From Levilactobacillus paucivorans (lineage in GTDB: Bacteria > Bacillota > Bacilli > Lactobacillales > Lactobacillaceae), in assembly GCF_001437125.1 (NCBI RefSeq), contig NZ_JQCA01000098.1, forward strand, positions 56,324 through 91,978: DNA of 35,655 bases. Direction: 5' to 3'. The position numbers and the translations under genes were made by a program. Under the pieces are notes generated by a model. The model was not told the origin of the DNA. It did no database searches and saw nothing but the letters and a program-made list of their open reading frames with translations. Position 1 is the stretch's first letter, and every line of letters begins with the position of its first letter. Below, piece after piece: positions 9,284 to 17,738 of this stretch.

Positions 9284-10264
9284 TTATTGTTCTGCGGACC
9301 GGAAACGGTTCTTGAACAATGGGCTAACTGGCCGGTTTTCGTTAATCCGCTTGATGGCTTGGCCAATCAGGGGACCAACGGAGATTTGTTGAATCTTGTC
9401 AATTTGCTTGTCTGCCGTTAATTGAATGGAGTCCGTCACCACTAATTTCTTAATTGGGGACTTTTCGATTCGTTCAATGGCTGGACCCGAGAGAACGGGG
9501 TGGGTACAACTTGCGTAGACCTCGGTAGCACCGGCATCCATCAGGGCTTGAGAGCCCAGGGTGATGGTTCCGGCGGTATCGATCATGTCATCAATCATGA
9601 TGCATCGCTTACCCTTAACGTCCCCGATAATGTTCATAATCTCGGCAACGTTGGCTCTAGGCCGCCGCTTGTCGATAATGGCAATTGGGGCCTTCAAGAA
9701 TTCTGCCAATGCCCGGGCACGTGTGACCCCACCATGGTCTGGTGAGACCACGACGGCGTCCTTGTCTAACCCGTTGGTCAGGAAGTAATCGGCTAACAGT
9801 GGCGCACCCATCAAGTGGTCCACTGGAACGTCGAAGAATCCTTGAATTTGAGCGGCATGCAAGTCGAGCGCCAGTACCCGCGTTACGCCAGCCGTTTGTA
9901 GCATATTTGCCACTAATTTGGCCGTAATTGGTTCGCGAGACCGGGCTTTTCTGTCCTGTCGGGCGTACCCATAATACGGAATGACCACGTTGATAGTGGC
10001 CGCACTTGCCCGTCGTAAAGCATCAATCATGATCAATAGTTCCATCAGATTATCGTTGACTGGTGCCGACGTGGATTGAATCACGTAGACGTGACAACCA
10101 CGGACACTTTGCTCGATATTAATCCGAATTTCACCGTCACTAAACCGATCCACCGAAGTTTTCCCTAATTCAACACCAACCTCGCTAGCGATCTTTTCCG
10201 CTAACGGCTTGTTAGAGTTCAACGCAAAAATCTTTAGTTTAGGGTCAAAATATTGCGTAGCCAT
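9284..10264 (-). CDS. prs: Ribose-phosphate pyrophosphokinase
   Basis: Makes PRPP from ribose 5-phosphate and ATP in the cytosol, the precursor for purines, pyrimidines, NAD, His and Trp. The 326-residue product is of normal class I length. Visible are DRFSDGEI, the flexible catalytic loop [21 protein letters not shown], the [16 protein letters not shown] site and the PRPP loop [12 protein letters not shown]. The ATG at 10264 is five bases after GGAGG; a longer frame from TTG 10282 includes this site and is rejected. It follows glmU by 83 bases. A possible promoter in that gap (TTGTGT, 17 bases, TAAAAT) is weak. The order purR-glmU-prs matches Bacillus. Confidence 0.98.
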   Translation of the reverse strand: MATQYFDPKLKIFALNSNKPLAEKIASEVGVELGKTSVDRFSDGEIRINIEQSVRGCHVYVIQSTSAPVNDNLMELLIMIDALRRASAATINVVIPYYGYARQDRKARSREPITAKLVANMLQTAGVTRVLALDLHAAQIQGFFDVPVDHLMGAPLLADYFLTNGLDKDAVVVSPDHGGVTRARALAEFLKAPIAIIDKRRPRANVAEIMNIIGDVKGKRCIMIDDMIDTAGTITLGSQALMDAGATEVYASCTHPVLSGPAIERIEKSPIKKLVVTDSIQLTADKQIDKIQQISVGPLIGQAIKRINENRPVSPLFKNRFRSAEQ

Positions 10265-10347
10265 AATTTCCTCCAATAGCAACTAACCTGCCAGAATTTA
10301 CTATAATAATTTTATGCTATCGTGTCGTGAAACACAAGACCCTCGCT

Positions 10348-11727
10348 CTAATCTTCACCGCGATACGGGAGTTTCTGGTAATAATTAGGCTTGTTGGTCT
10401 GGCGTTGACGCGCGATGGCCATGTCATATTGCTTTAAGTCGTCGGTAATTGTTGATCCAGCAGCCACAAAACTGTGGTCCGCCACATTCAATGGGGCGAT
10501 TAAGTTGGAATTTGACCCGATGAAGGCGTCATCCCCCACGACCGTTTCGTGCTTGTGTTGCCCATCATAGTTCACGAAGATGACCCCACAGCCGACATTG
10601 ATGTGCTTACCCAGCTTGGCATTGCCAACGTAAGTCAGGTGACCCACCTTAGTGCCCTCACCGATCGTGGCCTTCTTGACCTCGACGAAGTTCCCCAGGT
10701 GAACCTTAGGCCCAATGTGTGATTCTGGGCGCAAATGACTGTTAGGGCCAATGTCACTGCCACTAGCCATCGTCGAATCTTCCAATAGTGAAGAAGTGAC
10801 GGTGACGTGGTCAGCTAACGTTGAGTTCCGGATTTCGGAATGCGCGCCGATGTAGCAATCCTCACCAATGACGGTGGATCCCTTCAGGACCACACCACCT
10901 TCGATGATGGTGTCGGAACCAATCTTGACACCGGCATCAATGTACGTCGTGTCGGGATCAATTAACGTAACCCCGTCGCGCATGTGTTGCCGGTTGATCC
11001 GGTTACGCATGATCTTCGTGGCGTTGGCCAAGGCAACACGGTCGTTAACCCCCATGGATTCATCGAAGTCTGCCATTTGATAGGCCGCCACAATGTCACC
11101 CTGTTGCTTCAGAATTTCGATGACGTCGGTCAGGTAGTATTCACCTTGCGCGTTGTCATTAGACGTCTGGTGTAAGGCCGCAAACAACTTTTGGTTGTCG
11201 AAGACGTAAACCCCAGTGTTAATTTCATGGATTTCCTGTTCCTCAGAACTGGCATCCTTTTGTTCCACGATCTTTTCAACGATCCCAATGTTGTTCCGCA
11301 CGATCCGACCGTAACCGGTTGGGTCTGGGGCAACGGAAGTTAAGACTGTTGCGGCCGCATGCTTGGCTTCATGGTAGGCAAAGAGGTCTTCAAACGTTTG
11401 GGCCGTAAACAATGGCGTGTCCCCACTCACGATAAGCGTGGTGCCGGCTTCATCCTTCAAGAGTGGTTCGGCCTGTAAGACGGCATGGCCCGTTCCCATT
11501 TGTTTGGCCTGAAGTGCGTATGCCGTCCGGTCACCCAACGTGGCCTTGACGTCATCGGCACCGTAGCCCACGACCGTCACGATTTGATCCATCTGGGTCT
11601 TCTCTACCTGTGTGAGAACGTGGTCCACCATGGCTTTGCCGCAAACCTGATGTAAGACCTTGTATAACTTTGACTTCATCCGCGTGCCCTTACCAGCCGC
11701 GAGGATAATCGTATTTCTCGTGTTCAT
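10348..11727 (-). CDS. glmU: Bifunctional UDP-N-acetylglucosamine pyrophosphorylase / glucosamine-1-phosphate acetyltransferase
   Basis: Acetylates glucosamine 1-phosphate and couples it to UTP, giving UDP-GlcNAc for peptidoglycan and wall polymers. The 459-residue product has the full two-domain form: an N-terminal nucleotidyltransferase starting [17 protein letters not shown] and carrying VSGDTPL and [10 protein letters not shown], then a left-handed beta-helix of hexapeptide repeats from about residue 250, with the acetyltransferase active-site region [18 protein letters not shown]. Its ATG lies 11 bases after the purR stop, so the two genes share a transcript. No defects seen. Confidence 0.98.
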   Translation of the reverse strand: MNTRNTIILAAGKGTRMKSKLYKVLHQVCGKAMVDHVLTQVEKTQMDQIVTVVGYGADDVKATLGDRTAYALQAKQMGTGHAVLQAEPLLKDEAGTTLIVSGDTPLFTAQTFEDLFAYHEAKHAAATVLTSVAPDPTGYGRIVRNNIGIVEKIVEQKDASSEEQEIHEINTGVYVFDNQKLFAALHQTSNDNAQGEYYLTDVIEILKQQGDIVAAYQMADFDESMGVNDRVALANATKIMRNRINRQHMRDGVTLIDPDTTYIDAGVKIGSDTIIEGGVVLKGSTVIGEDCYIGAHSEIRNSTLADHVTVTSSLLEDSTMASGSDIGPNSHLRPESHIGPKVHLGNFVEVKKATIGEGTKVGHLTYVGNAKLGKHINVGCGVIFVNYDGQHKHETVVGDDAFIGSNSNLIAPLNVADHSFVAAGSTITDDLKQYDMAIARQRQTNKPNYYQKLPYRGED

Positions 11728-11738
11728 TCCGATATCTC

Positions 11739-12578
11739 CTAGTTTAATTGATTATTTTCGGCACCAAAAATTTGGGTCAAATAGTTCCCTGGTGTCACCC
11801 GGATCTGTTCGTCCTTCGTGTGAATCTTTAAGAGTGACGTGTACTTGGTCACGGTCCGTTGTCCCTCGAAGTCGCCTTCCGCAAACACGGCAACCCCGGC
11901 GAGTTGTGAATCGAATTCATCAACTAATGAACGCAACCCACCCACGGTGCCGCCGCCCTTCATGTAGTCGTCGACTAACAAGACTTTGGAACCGGGCTTA
12001 ACGCTACGCTTGGACAAGGCCATCCGTTCGATCCGTTTCGTCGAACCTGAGACGTAGTTCACGCTGACCGTGGACCCTTCGGTAATCTGAGAATCATGCC
12101 GCACAATGACAAAAGGCACGTTCAGATAGCTGGCCACGCTCTGGGCCAAAGGAATTCCCTTGGTTGCCACCGTGACGACCACATCAACCGATTGGTTCAG
12201 GTACTGGGTCGCCAAGATGCGGCCAATTTGCCGCAAGGCAGCTGGCCGGCCGAGGATGTCGGACATATAAACGTAGCCACCCGGCAGGTAACGATCAGCT
12301 TCGGACAGTTCCGTAATCATTTCGGATACGAATTGTTCGGCTTCTTCTTTTAAAATGTACGGAATAAACCGTGCACCACCGGCAGCTCCGGGAACGGTCT
12401 CCAGCAACCCGGTTCCCCGCGTCTGAAAAGCCCGTTTCAAGATCGTCAGATCTTCACTGATGGAAGACTTGGCCGACCCATATCGCTCTGCAAAAAAGGT
12501 CAAGGACACCAATTGATGCGGACGTTCTAATAAATACCGGGTCATATCAACCAAACGGTCACTTCTTCTGACTTTCAA
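11739..12578 (-). CDS. purR: Pur operon repressor PurR
   Basis: PRPP-responsive transcription regulator of purine genes in Gram-positive bacteria. The 279-residue product has an N-terminal winged helix ([18 protein letters not shown] through [13 protein letters not shown]) and a phosphoribosyltransferase-like domain with the PRPP motif [17 protein letters not shown] chose the TTG at 12578: it lies five bases after GAGGTGA, a strong ribosome site, and gives the MKVRRSDRL start expected of the family; the GTG at 12587 lies inside that site. A Pur box overlaps its promoter, so it may control its own operon with glmU and prs. Confidence 0.95.
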   Translation of the reverse strand: MKVRRSDRLVDMTRYLLERPHQLVSLTFFAERYGSAKSSISEDLTILKRAFQTRGTGLLETVPGAAGGARFIPYILKEEAEQFVSEMITELSEADRYLPGGYVYMSDILGRPAALRQIGRILATQYLNQSVDVVVTVATKGIPLAQSVASYLNVPFVIVRHDSQITEGSTVSVNYVSGSTKRIERMALSKRSVKPGSKVLLVDDYMKGGGTVGGLRSLVDEFDSQLAGVAVFAEGDFEGQRTVTKYTSLLKIHTKDEQIRVTPGNYLTQIFGAENNQLN

Positions 12579-12622
12579 CCTCTTCACCTCAACTATTATT
12601 TAGTATTAATTGTACCGCCAAT

Positions 12623-12644
12623 TTTAGCATAAATGTTCGGGTTT
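12623..12644 (-). promoter_or_regulatory. Pur box and extended -10 at purR promoter
   Basis: On the minus strand AAACCCGAACATT (12644-12632) matches the published Pur box AWWWCCGAACWWT at 12 of 13 positions. It is followed after two bases by TGCTAAAAT, an extended -10 element. The overlap would let PurR act at the purR-glmU-prs promoter. A second, weaker CCGAA lies 19 bases upstream. Binding is inferred. Confidence 0.6.
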
Positions 12645-12755
12645 TTCGTTACATTTCGGTGAGAATTAGGAAAAGGTCCAAAATTTAAAGAATGCAAGGA
12701 TTTTTGGATGTTTTCACATCGCTTTTGGCTTTCCACGATTCAATAGTGATTAACT

Positions 12756-12785
12756 AAAAAATGACCCACCACGGGGGTGAGCCAT
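12756..12785 (-). terminator. Terminator of metal ABC operon
   Basis: TGGCTCACC pairs with GGTGGGTCA (two G-T pairs) across CCCGT, followed by six T on the minus strand. It lies about 36 bases after the permease stop codon. Confidence 0.82.
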
Positions 12786-12820
12786 CGATCTTTTCATATT
12801 CTTTTCGTTAAATCGACGCC

Positions 12821-13618
12821 TTATTCCGCCGTTTGAAGTCGTTGCCAACCCAACGCGACGAAGTAGAAGATGGCCTCAATGGCCGCGATAAAGAAGGAAA
12901 CCGGGTAGTTGGTAAAGTAGCTCAGCGTCAACCCACTCCAGACCCCGATCAGGGCCAAGGCAATGGCTAAGACCATCATCCCCCCTACAGTGTGAGCAAA
13001 GTACTTTGCCGTCGCTGCCGGTAAGGTCAACAGGATAAAGATCAACAAGGATCCAACGATCTGAGCGGCAACACTGACACTCAACGCCACTAAGACTAAG
13101 AACGTAATTGATAAGGCATTGGTCCACAAGCCTTTAACCCGGGCACCGGTATGGTCAAACGAATCAAACTTCAGGAACCGGTAGAGCACGAAGACCACGA
13201 CCAGCACTACGAGCGACAACCAGAGCATCTGGCGCACGTCACTAACACTGATGCCAATGACACTCCCAAAGAGAATGCTGGTGGCGTAGCTGGCATTCTT
13301 ATTGGCTAGCGATAAGAATAGAATCCCCATCCCAATGAAGAGTGCCGAGATGGCGCTGGTGGCTGCCTCCCGCCGTTCCGAACGTGCCGAGAGCTGGCCC
13401 ACAATGACCGAACTCACCACGGTAAAGAGCAACATGCCGTTGAGGGGTGCCCACCCGGCGAAGACCCCGAAGGCTGCGCCAGAGAATCCAATTTCGGACA
13501 GGGTGTGCGTCAGAAAGGACATGTTCCGGGCAATCACGAAGACCCCCATGATGCCACAGATCACGGCAATAATGGTTCCGGCCGCGAAGGCATTGCGCAT
13601 AAATTCATAACTAAACAT
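12821..13618 (-). CDS. Metal ABC transporter permease (ZnuB/MntB family)
   Basis: A 265-residue integral membrane protein of the ABC-3 family, with about eight hydrophobic segments starting at FMRNAFAAGTIIAVICGIMGVFVIARNMSFLTH. The ARNMSFLTHTLSEIGFSGAA stretch near residue 30-50 is typical of Zn/Mn permeases. As a homodimer it would form the channel for the ATPase encoded upstream. The start overlaps the ATPase gene by eight bases, so translation is coupled. A terminator follows. The metal is inferred from the operator at 15264 to be zinc, with manganese as the alternative. Confidence 0.92.
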   Translation of the reverse strand: MFSYEFMRNAFAAGTIIAVICGIMGVFVIARNMSFLTHTLSEIGFSGAAFGVFAGWAPLNGMLLFTVVSSVIVGQLSARSERREAATSAISALFIGMGILFLSLANKNASYATSILFGSVIGISVSDVRQMLWLSLVVLVVVFVLYRFLKFDSFDHTGARVKGLWTNALSITFLVLVALSVSVAAQIVGSLLIFILLTLPAATAKYFAHTVGGMMVLAIALALIGVWSGLTLSYFTNYPVSFFIAAIEAIFYFVALGWQRLQTAE

Positions 13619-14309
13619 TTTCGCCCTCCCAAACCTTGTCGTCCGTCAGCTGTGAAATTGGCCCCTGTTCAACCTTACCAGGCGTCATCATGAGATATTG
13701 GTGCGTGTACTTCTGCGCCATCGGAATATCGTGGGTCACGAAGAGCACGGTCAGATTCAACCGCTGATTCAATTCGGTCACGAGATCCAATAATTCTGTC
13801 TTGGTTACCGGATCCAGACTGGCGGTCGACTCGTCTAAGATTAAGAGATTGGGCGCCTCGACGAGAGCCTGGGCCAGGTAAGCCTTCTGCTTTTCCCCAC
13901 CCGAGGCCTGGCCAATAGGCCGGTTCGCTAGTTCAGTTAAGCCAGTCTGTTCGATGATGCGTTGGACCTTGGCCCGCTCTTTAGCCGACAGCCAAGGCAA
14001 CTTCCACCCGGTCAGGTTAAGCCCGATAAAGTCCCGAATCGTCAACGGATAATCGGCATCGATGTTCCGAAATTGGGGAACGTAGCCGATCCGCACGTCA
14101 TTGACGCTAGGCAGATAGGTCACCTTGCCTTGCGTTGGACGTAATTGATGCAGTAAGGTCCGCATCAAGGTGGTCTTCCCGACCCCGTTCTTCCCGATAA
14201 TACTCCATACCTCACCCTGGCGAATCGTCAGGTTCAGGTCGCTGAAGACGGGATTGTTCGGGAACGTCACGCCGAGATGGTCTAATTTTAAAATAGGTGC
14301 GTTGGTCAT
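13611..14309 (-). CDS. Metal ABC transporter ATP-binding protein
   Basis: A 232-residue ABC ATPase with Walker A GKNGVGKTTL, signature ASGGEKQKAYLA, Walker B LLILDES and switch His in FVTHD. It powers the importer whose permease is the next gene and whose binding protein is the gene before; it overlaps both (4 and 8 bases), which marks a single operon. Length and sequence fit the ZnuC/MntA group. Confidence 0.95.
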   Translation of the reverse strand: MTNAPILKLDHLGVTFPNNPVFSDLNLTIRQGEVWSIIGKNGVGKTTLMRTLLHQLRPTQGKVTYLPSVNDVRIGYVPQFRNIDADYPLTIRDFIGLNLTGWKLPWLSAKERAKVQRIIEQTGLTELANRPIGQASGGEKQKAYLAQALVEAPNLLILDESTASLDPVTKTELLDLVTELNQRLNLTVLFVTHDIPMAQKYTHQYLMMTPGKVEQGPISQLTDDKVWEGENV

Positions 14310-15199
14310 GCGTGACCCTCCTGTTCTTGAATACGTTGCACCTGGCGATACTGCTTGAGCATCCAGGTCTTATAACTCTGGTGAACCGGCATGGTCTCGG
14401 TCACCTTGACCACGGGAATGTGGTGTTTCTTGGCGAGTTGGACCATCGCCGTCACGTTTTTACTGGTATTCTGAGTATTTTCAACGAAAAAGGCAATTCG
14501 ATGGTGCTTGATCTGATCCTGAAGCTGGGTGATATCGGCTGGTGTCGGGTCACTATCTTCCTCGATCGATTGGGCAAAATGCGAATCACTCACCCGGTAA
14601 CCCATGGCACTCAACGCCAAATCAAAGACGGGTTCACTGACGGCCACGCGTTGATGATGGCTATTCTTAGAAATAGCGGCCGCCAACTTAGGCAGTTCAT
14701 CTAGCTGGGCCTCATAAGCCTGTCCGCGCCGGCGGTAATCGGCGGCATGCTGGGGATCAAGCTTACTGAATTGGGTCACCAAGTGCCGAGTCACCTTCAC
14801 CATCGTGGTGGGATCGGTCCATAAGTGAGGATTATCCCCGAGTTTCTTCCCCATCAGGTGACCAATCGACAGGGACTTGGTCTGAGCGTCGTTATTAGCG
14901 GCTACAACCCGGTCCATCCAGCTATCGTAACCTAGTCCATTCTCAATGACCACATCGGCCTTAGCGACCGCCTTAGCCGTCTTCACGTCCGGCTCATAAC
15001 TTTCAGCGTCGATGCTGGGGCTGTTGATCACCGTGGTGACCTGACCCTGGCTACCTAAGATCGCCTTGGCCGCTTCACCGTAGAAGCCCAGCGTCGCCAC
15101 GACTTGGATTTTATTGCTTTTGTGTTGGGTCGTTGGGGCTGCCGAGCAGCCACTCAGGGTGACCCCTACTAAAATCAGGGCCAATAAGGCAATGATCAC
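14306..15199 (-). CDS. Metal ABC transporter substrate-binding lipoprotein (probable N-terminal frameshift)
   Basis: ZnuA/TroA-type binding protein. The open frame from GTG 15199 gives 297 residues: a hydrophobic stretch ending in lipobox LSGC (Cys18), then the cluster A-I domain with DAESYEP (64-70), NPHLW (His125), SEPVF (Glu189) and FVENT (Glu240). The first metal ligand, normally His in DPHxYEP, is Glu66 here. The GTG lacks a ribosome site and the signal peptide lacks its basic n-region. In another frame an ATG at 15237 encodes MTSLRRRERQFSG and runs into the same place; one extra G in the GGG at 15199-15201 would join them into a perfect lipoprotein signal. The gene may therefore be frameshifted or carry a sequencing error. 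Confidence 0.82.
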   Translation of the reverse strand: MIIALLALILVGVTLSGCSAAPTTQHKSNKIQVVATLGFYGEAAKAILGSQGQVTTVINSPSIDAESYEPDVKTAKAVAKADVVIENGLGYDSWMDRVVAANNDAQTKSLSIGHLMGKKLGDNPHLWTDPTTMVKVTRHLVTQFSKLDPQHAADYRRRGQAYEAQLDELPKLAAAISKNSHHQRVAVSEPVFDLALSAMGYRVSDSHFAQSIEEDSDPTPADITQLQDQIKHHRIAFFVENTQNTSKNVTAMVQLAKKHHIPVVKVTETMPVHQSYKTWMLKQYRQVQRIQEQEGHA

Positions 15200-15263
15200 C
15201 CGCTAAATTGTCGTTCCCTGCGTCGCAAACTCGTCATCTCTTTTCTCACTCATTTATGTAAAT

Positions 15264-15276
15264 GGTAATGATTACC
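15264..15276. promoter_or_regulatory. Zur-like operator
   Basis: GGTAATGATTACC is a perfect palindrome with an odd centre and contains GTAATNATTAC, the core of the Bacillus Zur box (TCGTAATNATTACGA). It lies between the -35 of the metal importer promoter and its coding start, the right place for repression when zinc is plentiful. Fur and PerR boxes differ at the outer core positions. Confidence 0.75.
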
Positions 15277-15305
15277 GTTTAATATCTTACCAGATAATGT
15301 AAGCT

Positions 15306-15311
15306 TGTCAA
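15306..15311 (-). promoter_or_regulatory. -35 of metal importer operon
   Basis: A perfect TTGACA on the minus strand lies 30 bases upstream of the Zur-like operator. The -10 is unclear (GATATT at 19 bases is the best), so only the -35 is marked. Confidence 0.5.
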
Positions 15312-15361
15312 CCAGGTTTAAGACTTTCCTAATATAGTCCTAATATAGTACACGTTGAGCG

Positions 15362-15537
15362 GTCGCCTGCGGCCACCAGACGCCACCCGGTGGGGCAGAC
15401 CTGAAGCCTGAGAAGCGGTCTTCAGGGCAACCTTGAACCTCGAAGATCACGAGTTTCAAAGTTGGCCCGTGCTCCAGGCCGAGACAAAACCTCGGCCAAG
15501 ACCACCGACACGGGGTTCTGTCTGGTGGCCTCCGGAT
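15362..15537 (+). repeat. Structured intergenic repeat, class II, copy D
   Basis: A 176-bp element from CGCCTGCGGCC to GGCCTCCGGAT. Pairings: outer CCACCAGAC/GTCTGGTGG, internal CCTGAAG/CTTCAGG, CTCG/CGAG and GGCCGAG/CTCGGCC. Strongly similar to copy B. It lies upstream of the metal importer promoter, pointing away from it and towards copy E. Confidence 0.85.
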
Positions 15538-15799
15538 AGGATCATGAGCAAACAACAACCGACATTCCCTAAAAATACCTTTGTTGAGAGATATCTGTCA
15601 ATTCTGAAATAAAATAAACTCGCGACAAATTACAACCGCTGCCAGCTATACTACTCTGACGTCAAATTATGACATTCTAGAACATCTTAGTAGCCAGAAA
15701 TAGTCCACTCCCCTGATAGCTCATTGAAAGTAGTTGTGTAGCACACCAATTCCGCACGGCGGTGCATCTTCAACTATAGTCATCGGAAACATGCACCTC
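15538..15799. other. Non-coding spacer between facing repeats D and E
   Basis: About 260 A/T-rich bases without an open frame I can support. The only structure seen is the inverted repeat GGTGCAT/ATGCACC near 15761-15798, just outside copy E, of unknown meaning. Confidence 0.5.
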
Positions 15800-15984
15800 G
15801 AGCCGGAGGAGGCCAGGGATGGAGCCGGCCGTGGTGGTGATGTTAGACCGAGTGGTTTTCTCGGCCTTACATCACGGGCGACTTTGAAGACCCGTGTCCT
15901 TGGCGGGGCTTCAAATCGAGCGAGAAGCCCACCGGGCTGAAGCGTCCCCACAGCAGGCGTAATCCCTGGCAGCCGCAGGCGGCC
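15800..15984 (-). repeat. Structured intergenic repeat, class III, copy E
   Basis: A 185-bp element read on the minus strand from GGCCGCCTGCGGC to CCTCCGGCT. Pairings: outer GCCAGGGAT/ATCCCTGGC, GCTGTGG/CCACGGC, internal GGGCTTC/GAAGCCC, and GGCCGAG/CTCGGTC. It follows the alpha/beta hydrolase stop by 79 bases, in the same direction. Copy F at the window start is nearly the same. Confidence 0.85.
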
Positions 15985-16063
15985 AATCTACCGCCACACG
16001 AACAATCCCACCGACCAAAATCTAAGTCAGTGGGACCACTATTTCAACTTTTATTCAAACAAC

Positions 16064-17002
16064 CTAATCAACATACTTTTCCAGGAATGTCTTGACCAAG
16101 TCATCATACTTGGCCGGGTCCTTGGCACGGGTGGCAATGTGCCCCGCTTCGTTATCGCGGTACCGTTCCTTAGGACCAGCCGCCGCCCGATAGAGGACAT
16201 CCAAGTTTTCCACCGGAACGGTCTCGTCATTAGCGCCTTGAATAAACAGAATTGGCAGGTGCGTCTTCCGCAATTGTTGCGCAATGTTCCCATCCGAGAG
16301 TCGATACCCCTCGGCTAAACGGGAATACTGATCGGCAATTGGCAGGATTGGGTAAACCGGCAGATGATATTTATTGCGAATCCGGTAGCGGGCTTCCGCC
16401 AATACGGACGCGTAACCAGAATCAGCCACGACGGCCTTAACGTTGTGGGGCAAGTCTTCGCCGGCAGTCGCCAACACCGTGGCGGCCCCCATGGAGATCC
16501 CCAGCAACACAATTTCACAGTCTTCACCATAGGTGGCAATGACCTGGTTAATCCAACCGTTATAGTCGAACCGGTCTGGCCAACCATAACCAATCGTGTG
16601 ACCCTCACTATCCCCGTGAGCCCGGGCATCGGGCATCAGAACGGTATAGCCCCAGTCATGAAAGGTCTTAGCCCAGGGAATCATCTGTTCGCGGGCGTGG
16701 CCCAAGCCGTGGGCCAGGATGGCAATCCGCTTGGTGGATTGGGTCGCCTTAATGCAACTAGCCCGTAAAATTAGACCATCCAAGCTGGTTTGGGTCCACT
16801 CCACGGGATTGTGTCGCAGATACCAGGCGTTGTCCGCCGCGGTATTTTCCGCGATCGCCCGTTGTTTCGTCTTGCGTCGATTACGGCTAAATGATTTCGT
16901 TGCGGCCTGGTAGACCACGGCGGCACCACCGAGCACCCCAACCGTGCCAACTGCGGCGGCGATCGCCGTTGCCCCCAGCCACTTCTGCCAACTCTTTGCC
17001 AT
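16064..17002 (-). CDS. Membrane-anchored alpha/beta hydrolase
   Basis: A 312-residue serine hydrolase with one N-terminal membrane segment (about residues 10-32) and then an alpha/beta hydrolase fold. Catalytic residues can be read: Ser170 in LGISMGAA, Asp259 in QGANDETVP and His288 in NEAGHIA; AHGLGHAREQM supplies the oxyanion region. It resembles YqkD-like hydrolases of lactobacilli, probably acting outside the cytosol; substrate unknown. The start is uncertain: ATG 17002 gives the signal anchor directly, but the best ribosome site, GTGGAGG, is about 40 bases further upstream with no usable start codon behind it in this frame. A weak hairpin (CCCACTGAC/GTCGGTGGG, 16010-16040) follows, then repeat E. 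Confidence 0.88.
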   Translation of the reverse strand: MAKSWQKWLGATAIAAAVGTVGVLGGAAVVYQAATKSFSRNRRKTKQRAIAENTAADNAWYLRHNPVEWTQTSLDGLILRASCIKATQSTKRIAILAHGLGHAREQMIPWAKTFHDWGYTVLMPDARAHGDSEGHTIGYGWPDRFDYNGWINQVIATYGEDCEIVLLGISMGAATVLATAGEDLPHNVKAVVADSGYASVLAEARYRIRNKYHLPVYPILPIADQYSRLAEGYRLSDGNIAQQLRKTHLPILFIQGANDETVPVENLDVLYRAAAGPKERYRDNEAGHIATRAKDPAKYDDLVKTFLEKYVD

Positions 17003-17099
17003 ACTGCCTGCCCCATTCCTGACTCGCGTCGAATTTGTTACCTCCACTGTACCCAAAATTACGGACCGTTACCACTATTTACTGTTAGATCTTGGGAAC

Positions 17100-17128
17100 A
17101 AAAAAACTCGAGAATCATCTCTCGAGTT
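17100..17128 (-). terminator. Terminator after uracil-DNA glycosylase gene
   Basis: ACTCGAGA pairs with TCTCGAGT across a five-base loop, then a run of T on the minus strand. It lies 14 bases after the glycosylase stop codon. Confidence 0.88.
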
Positions 17129-17141
17129 GGTCAAATCTATT

Positions 17142-17723
17142 TTAACGAATCAAAGCCGCTACCCGCTGTTGGAGTTCTGGCACCACGTCCGTCTCAAACC
17201 AAGGGTGCTGATGCAGCCAGCCGTAGTTGAGCGGTGATGGGTGAACTAGCGGAAAGTATGCCGGTAGATAATCCCTGAAGGCTGCCACCGTCGCCGTCAA
17301 ATTTTTCTGACGCTGGGGCAGATAAGCCTTCTGCGCGTACTGACCGATTAACAGGGTCAGTTGAATCTTGGGCATCAGCTCTAGCAACGGGCCATGCCAC
17401 TTTTCCGCAAAGCCCTTGCGGGGAGGTAAATCCCCACCATGCGCGTGCTTACCCGGATAATAGAAGTCCAAAGGCAACACCGCAATCTTGCCAGAATGGT
17501 AAAACTCATCCTTCGTGACGCCCATCCAGGCTCGCAACCGATTGCCACTGGCATCATCCCAAAACGTCATCGACGCCTGGGCCTGTCGACTGGGTGCCTG
17601 GCTGACCAATAGGATCGTCGCCTTAGGTTCCACGTGATACAGTGGCAATAAGCCCTGCTGAGTCAATTCCGCATTCTGTGGGTCTGCCTGAATCGCGTTG
17701 AAAATTGTTTCCGCTTTGGTCAT
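17142..17723 (-). CDS. Uracil-DNA glycosylase family protein
   Basis: A 193-residue member of the uracil-DNA glycosylase superfamily that would remove damaged bases such as uracil from DNA. The N-terminal motif VSQAPSRQA (about 40-48) takes the place of the GxxPG water-activating loop, and the C-terminal HPSPLN motif is the conserved minor-groove wedge. No cysteine cluster is present, so it is not an iron-sulfur (family 4/5) enzyme; it resembles the short COG1573-like group of lactobacilli. It follows ispE by 15 bases, with GGGGG ten bases before the ATG, so it is probably co-transcribed with ispE. Substrate is inferred. Confidence 0.82.
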   Translation of the reverse strand: MTKAETIFNAIQADPQNAELTQQGLLPLYHVEPKATILLVSQAPSRQAQASMTFWDDASGNRLRAWMGVTKDEFYHSGKIAVLPLDFYYPGKHAHGGDLPPRKGFAEKWHGPLLELMPKIQLTLLIGQYAQKAYLPQRQKNLTATVAAFRDYLPAYFPLVHPSPLNYGWLHQHPWFETDVVPELQQRVAALIR

Positions 17724-17738
17724 TAACCACTTACCCCC

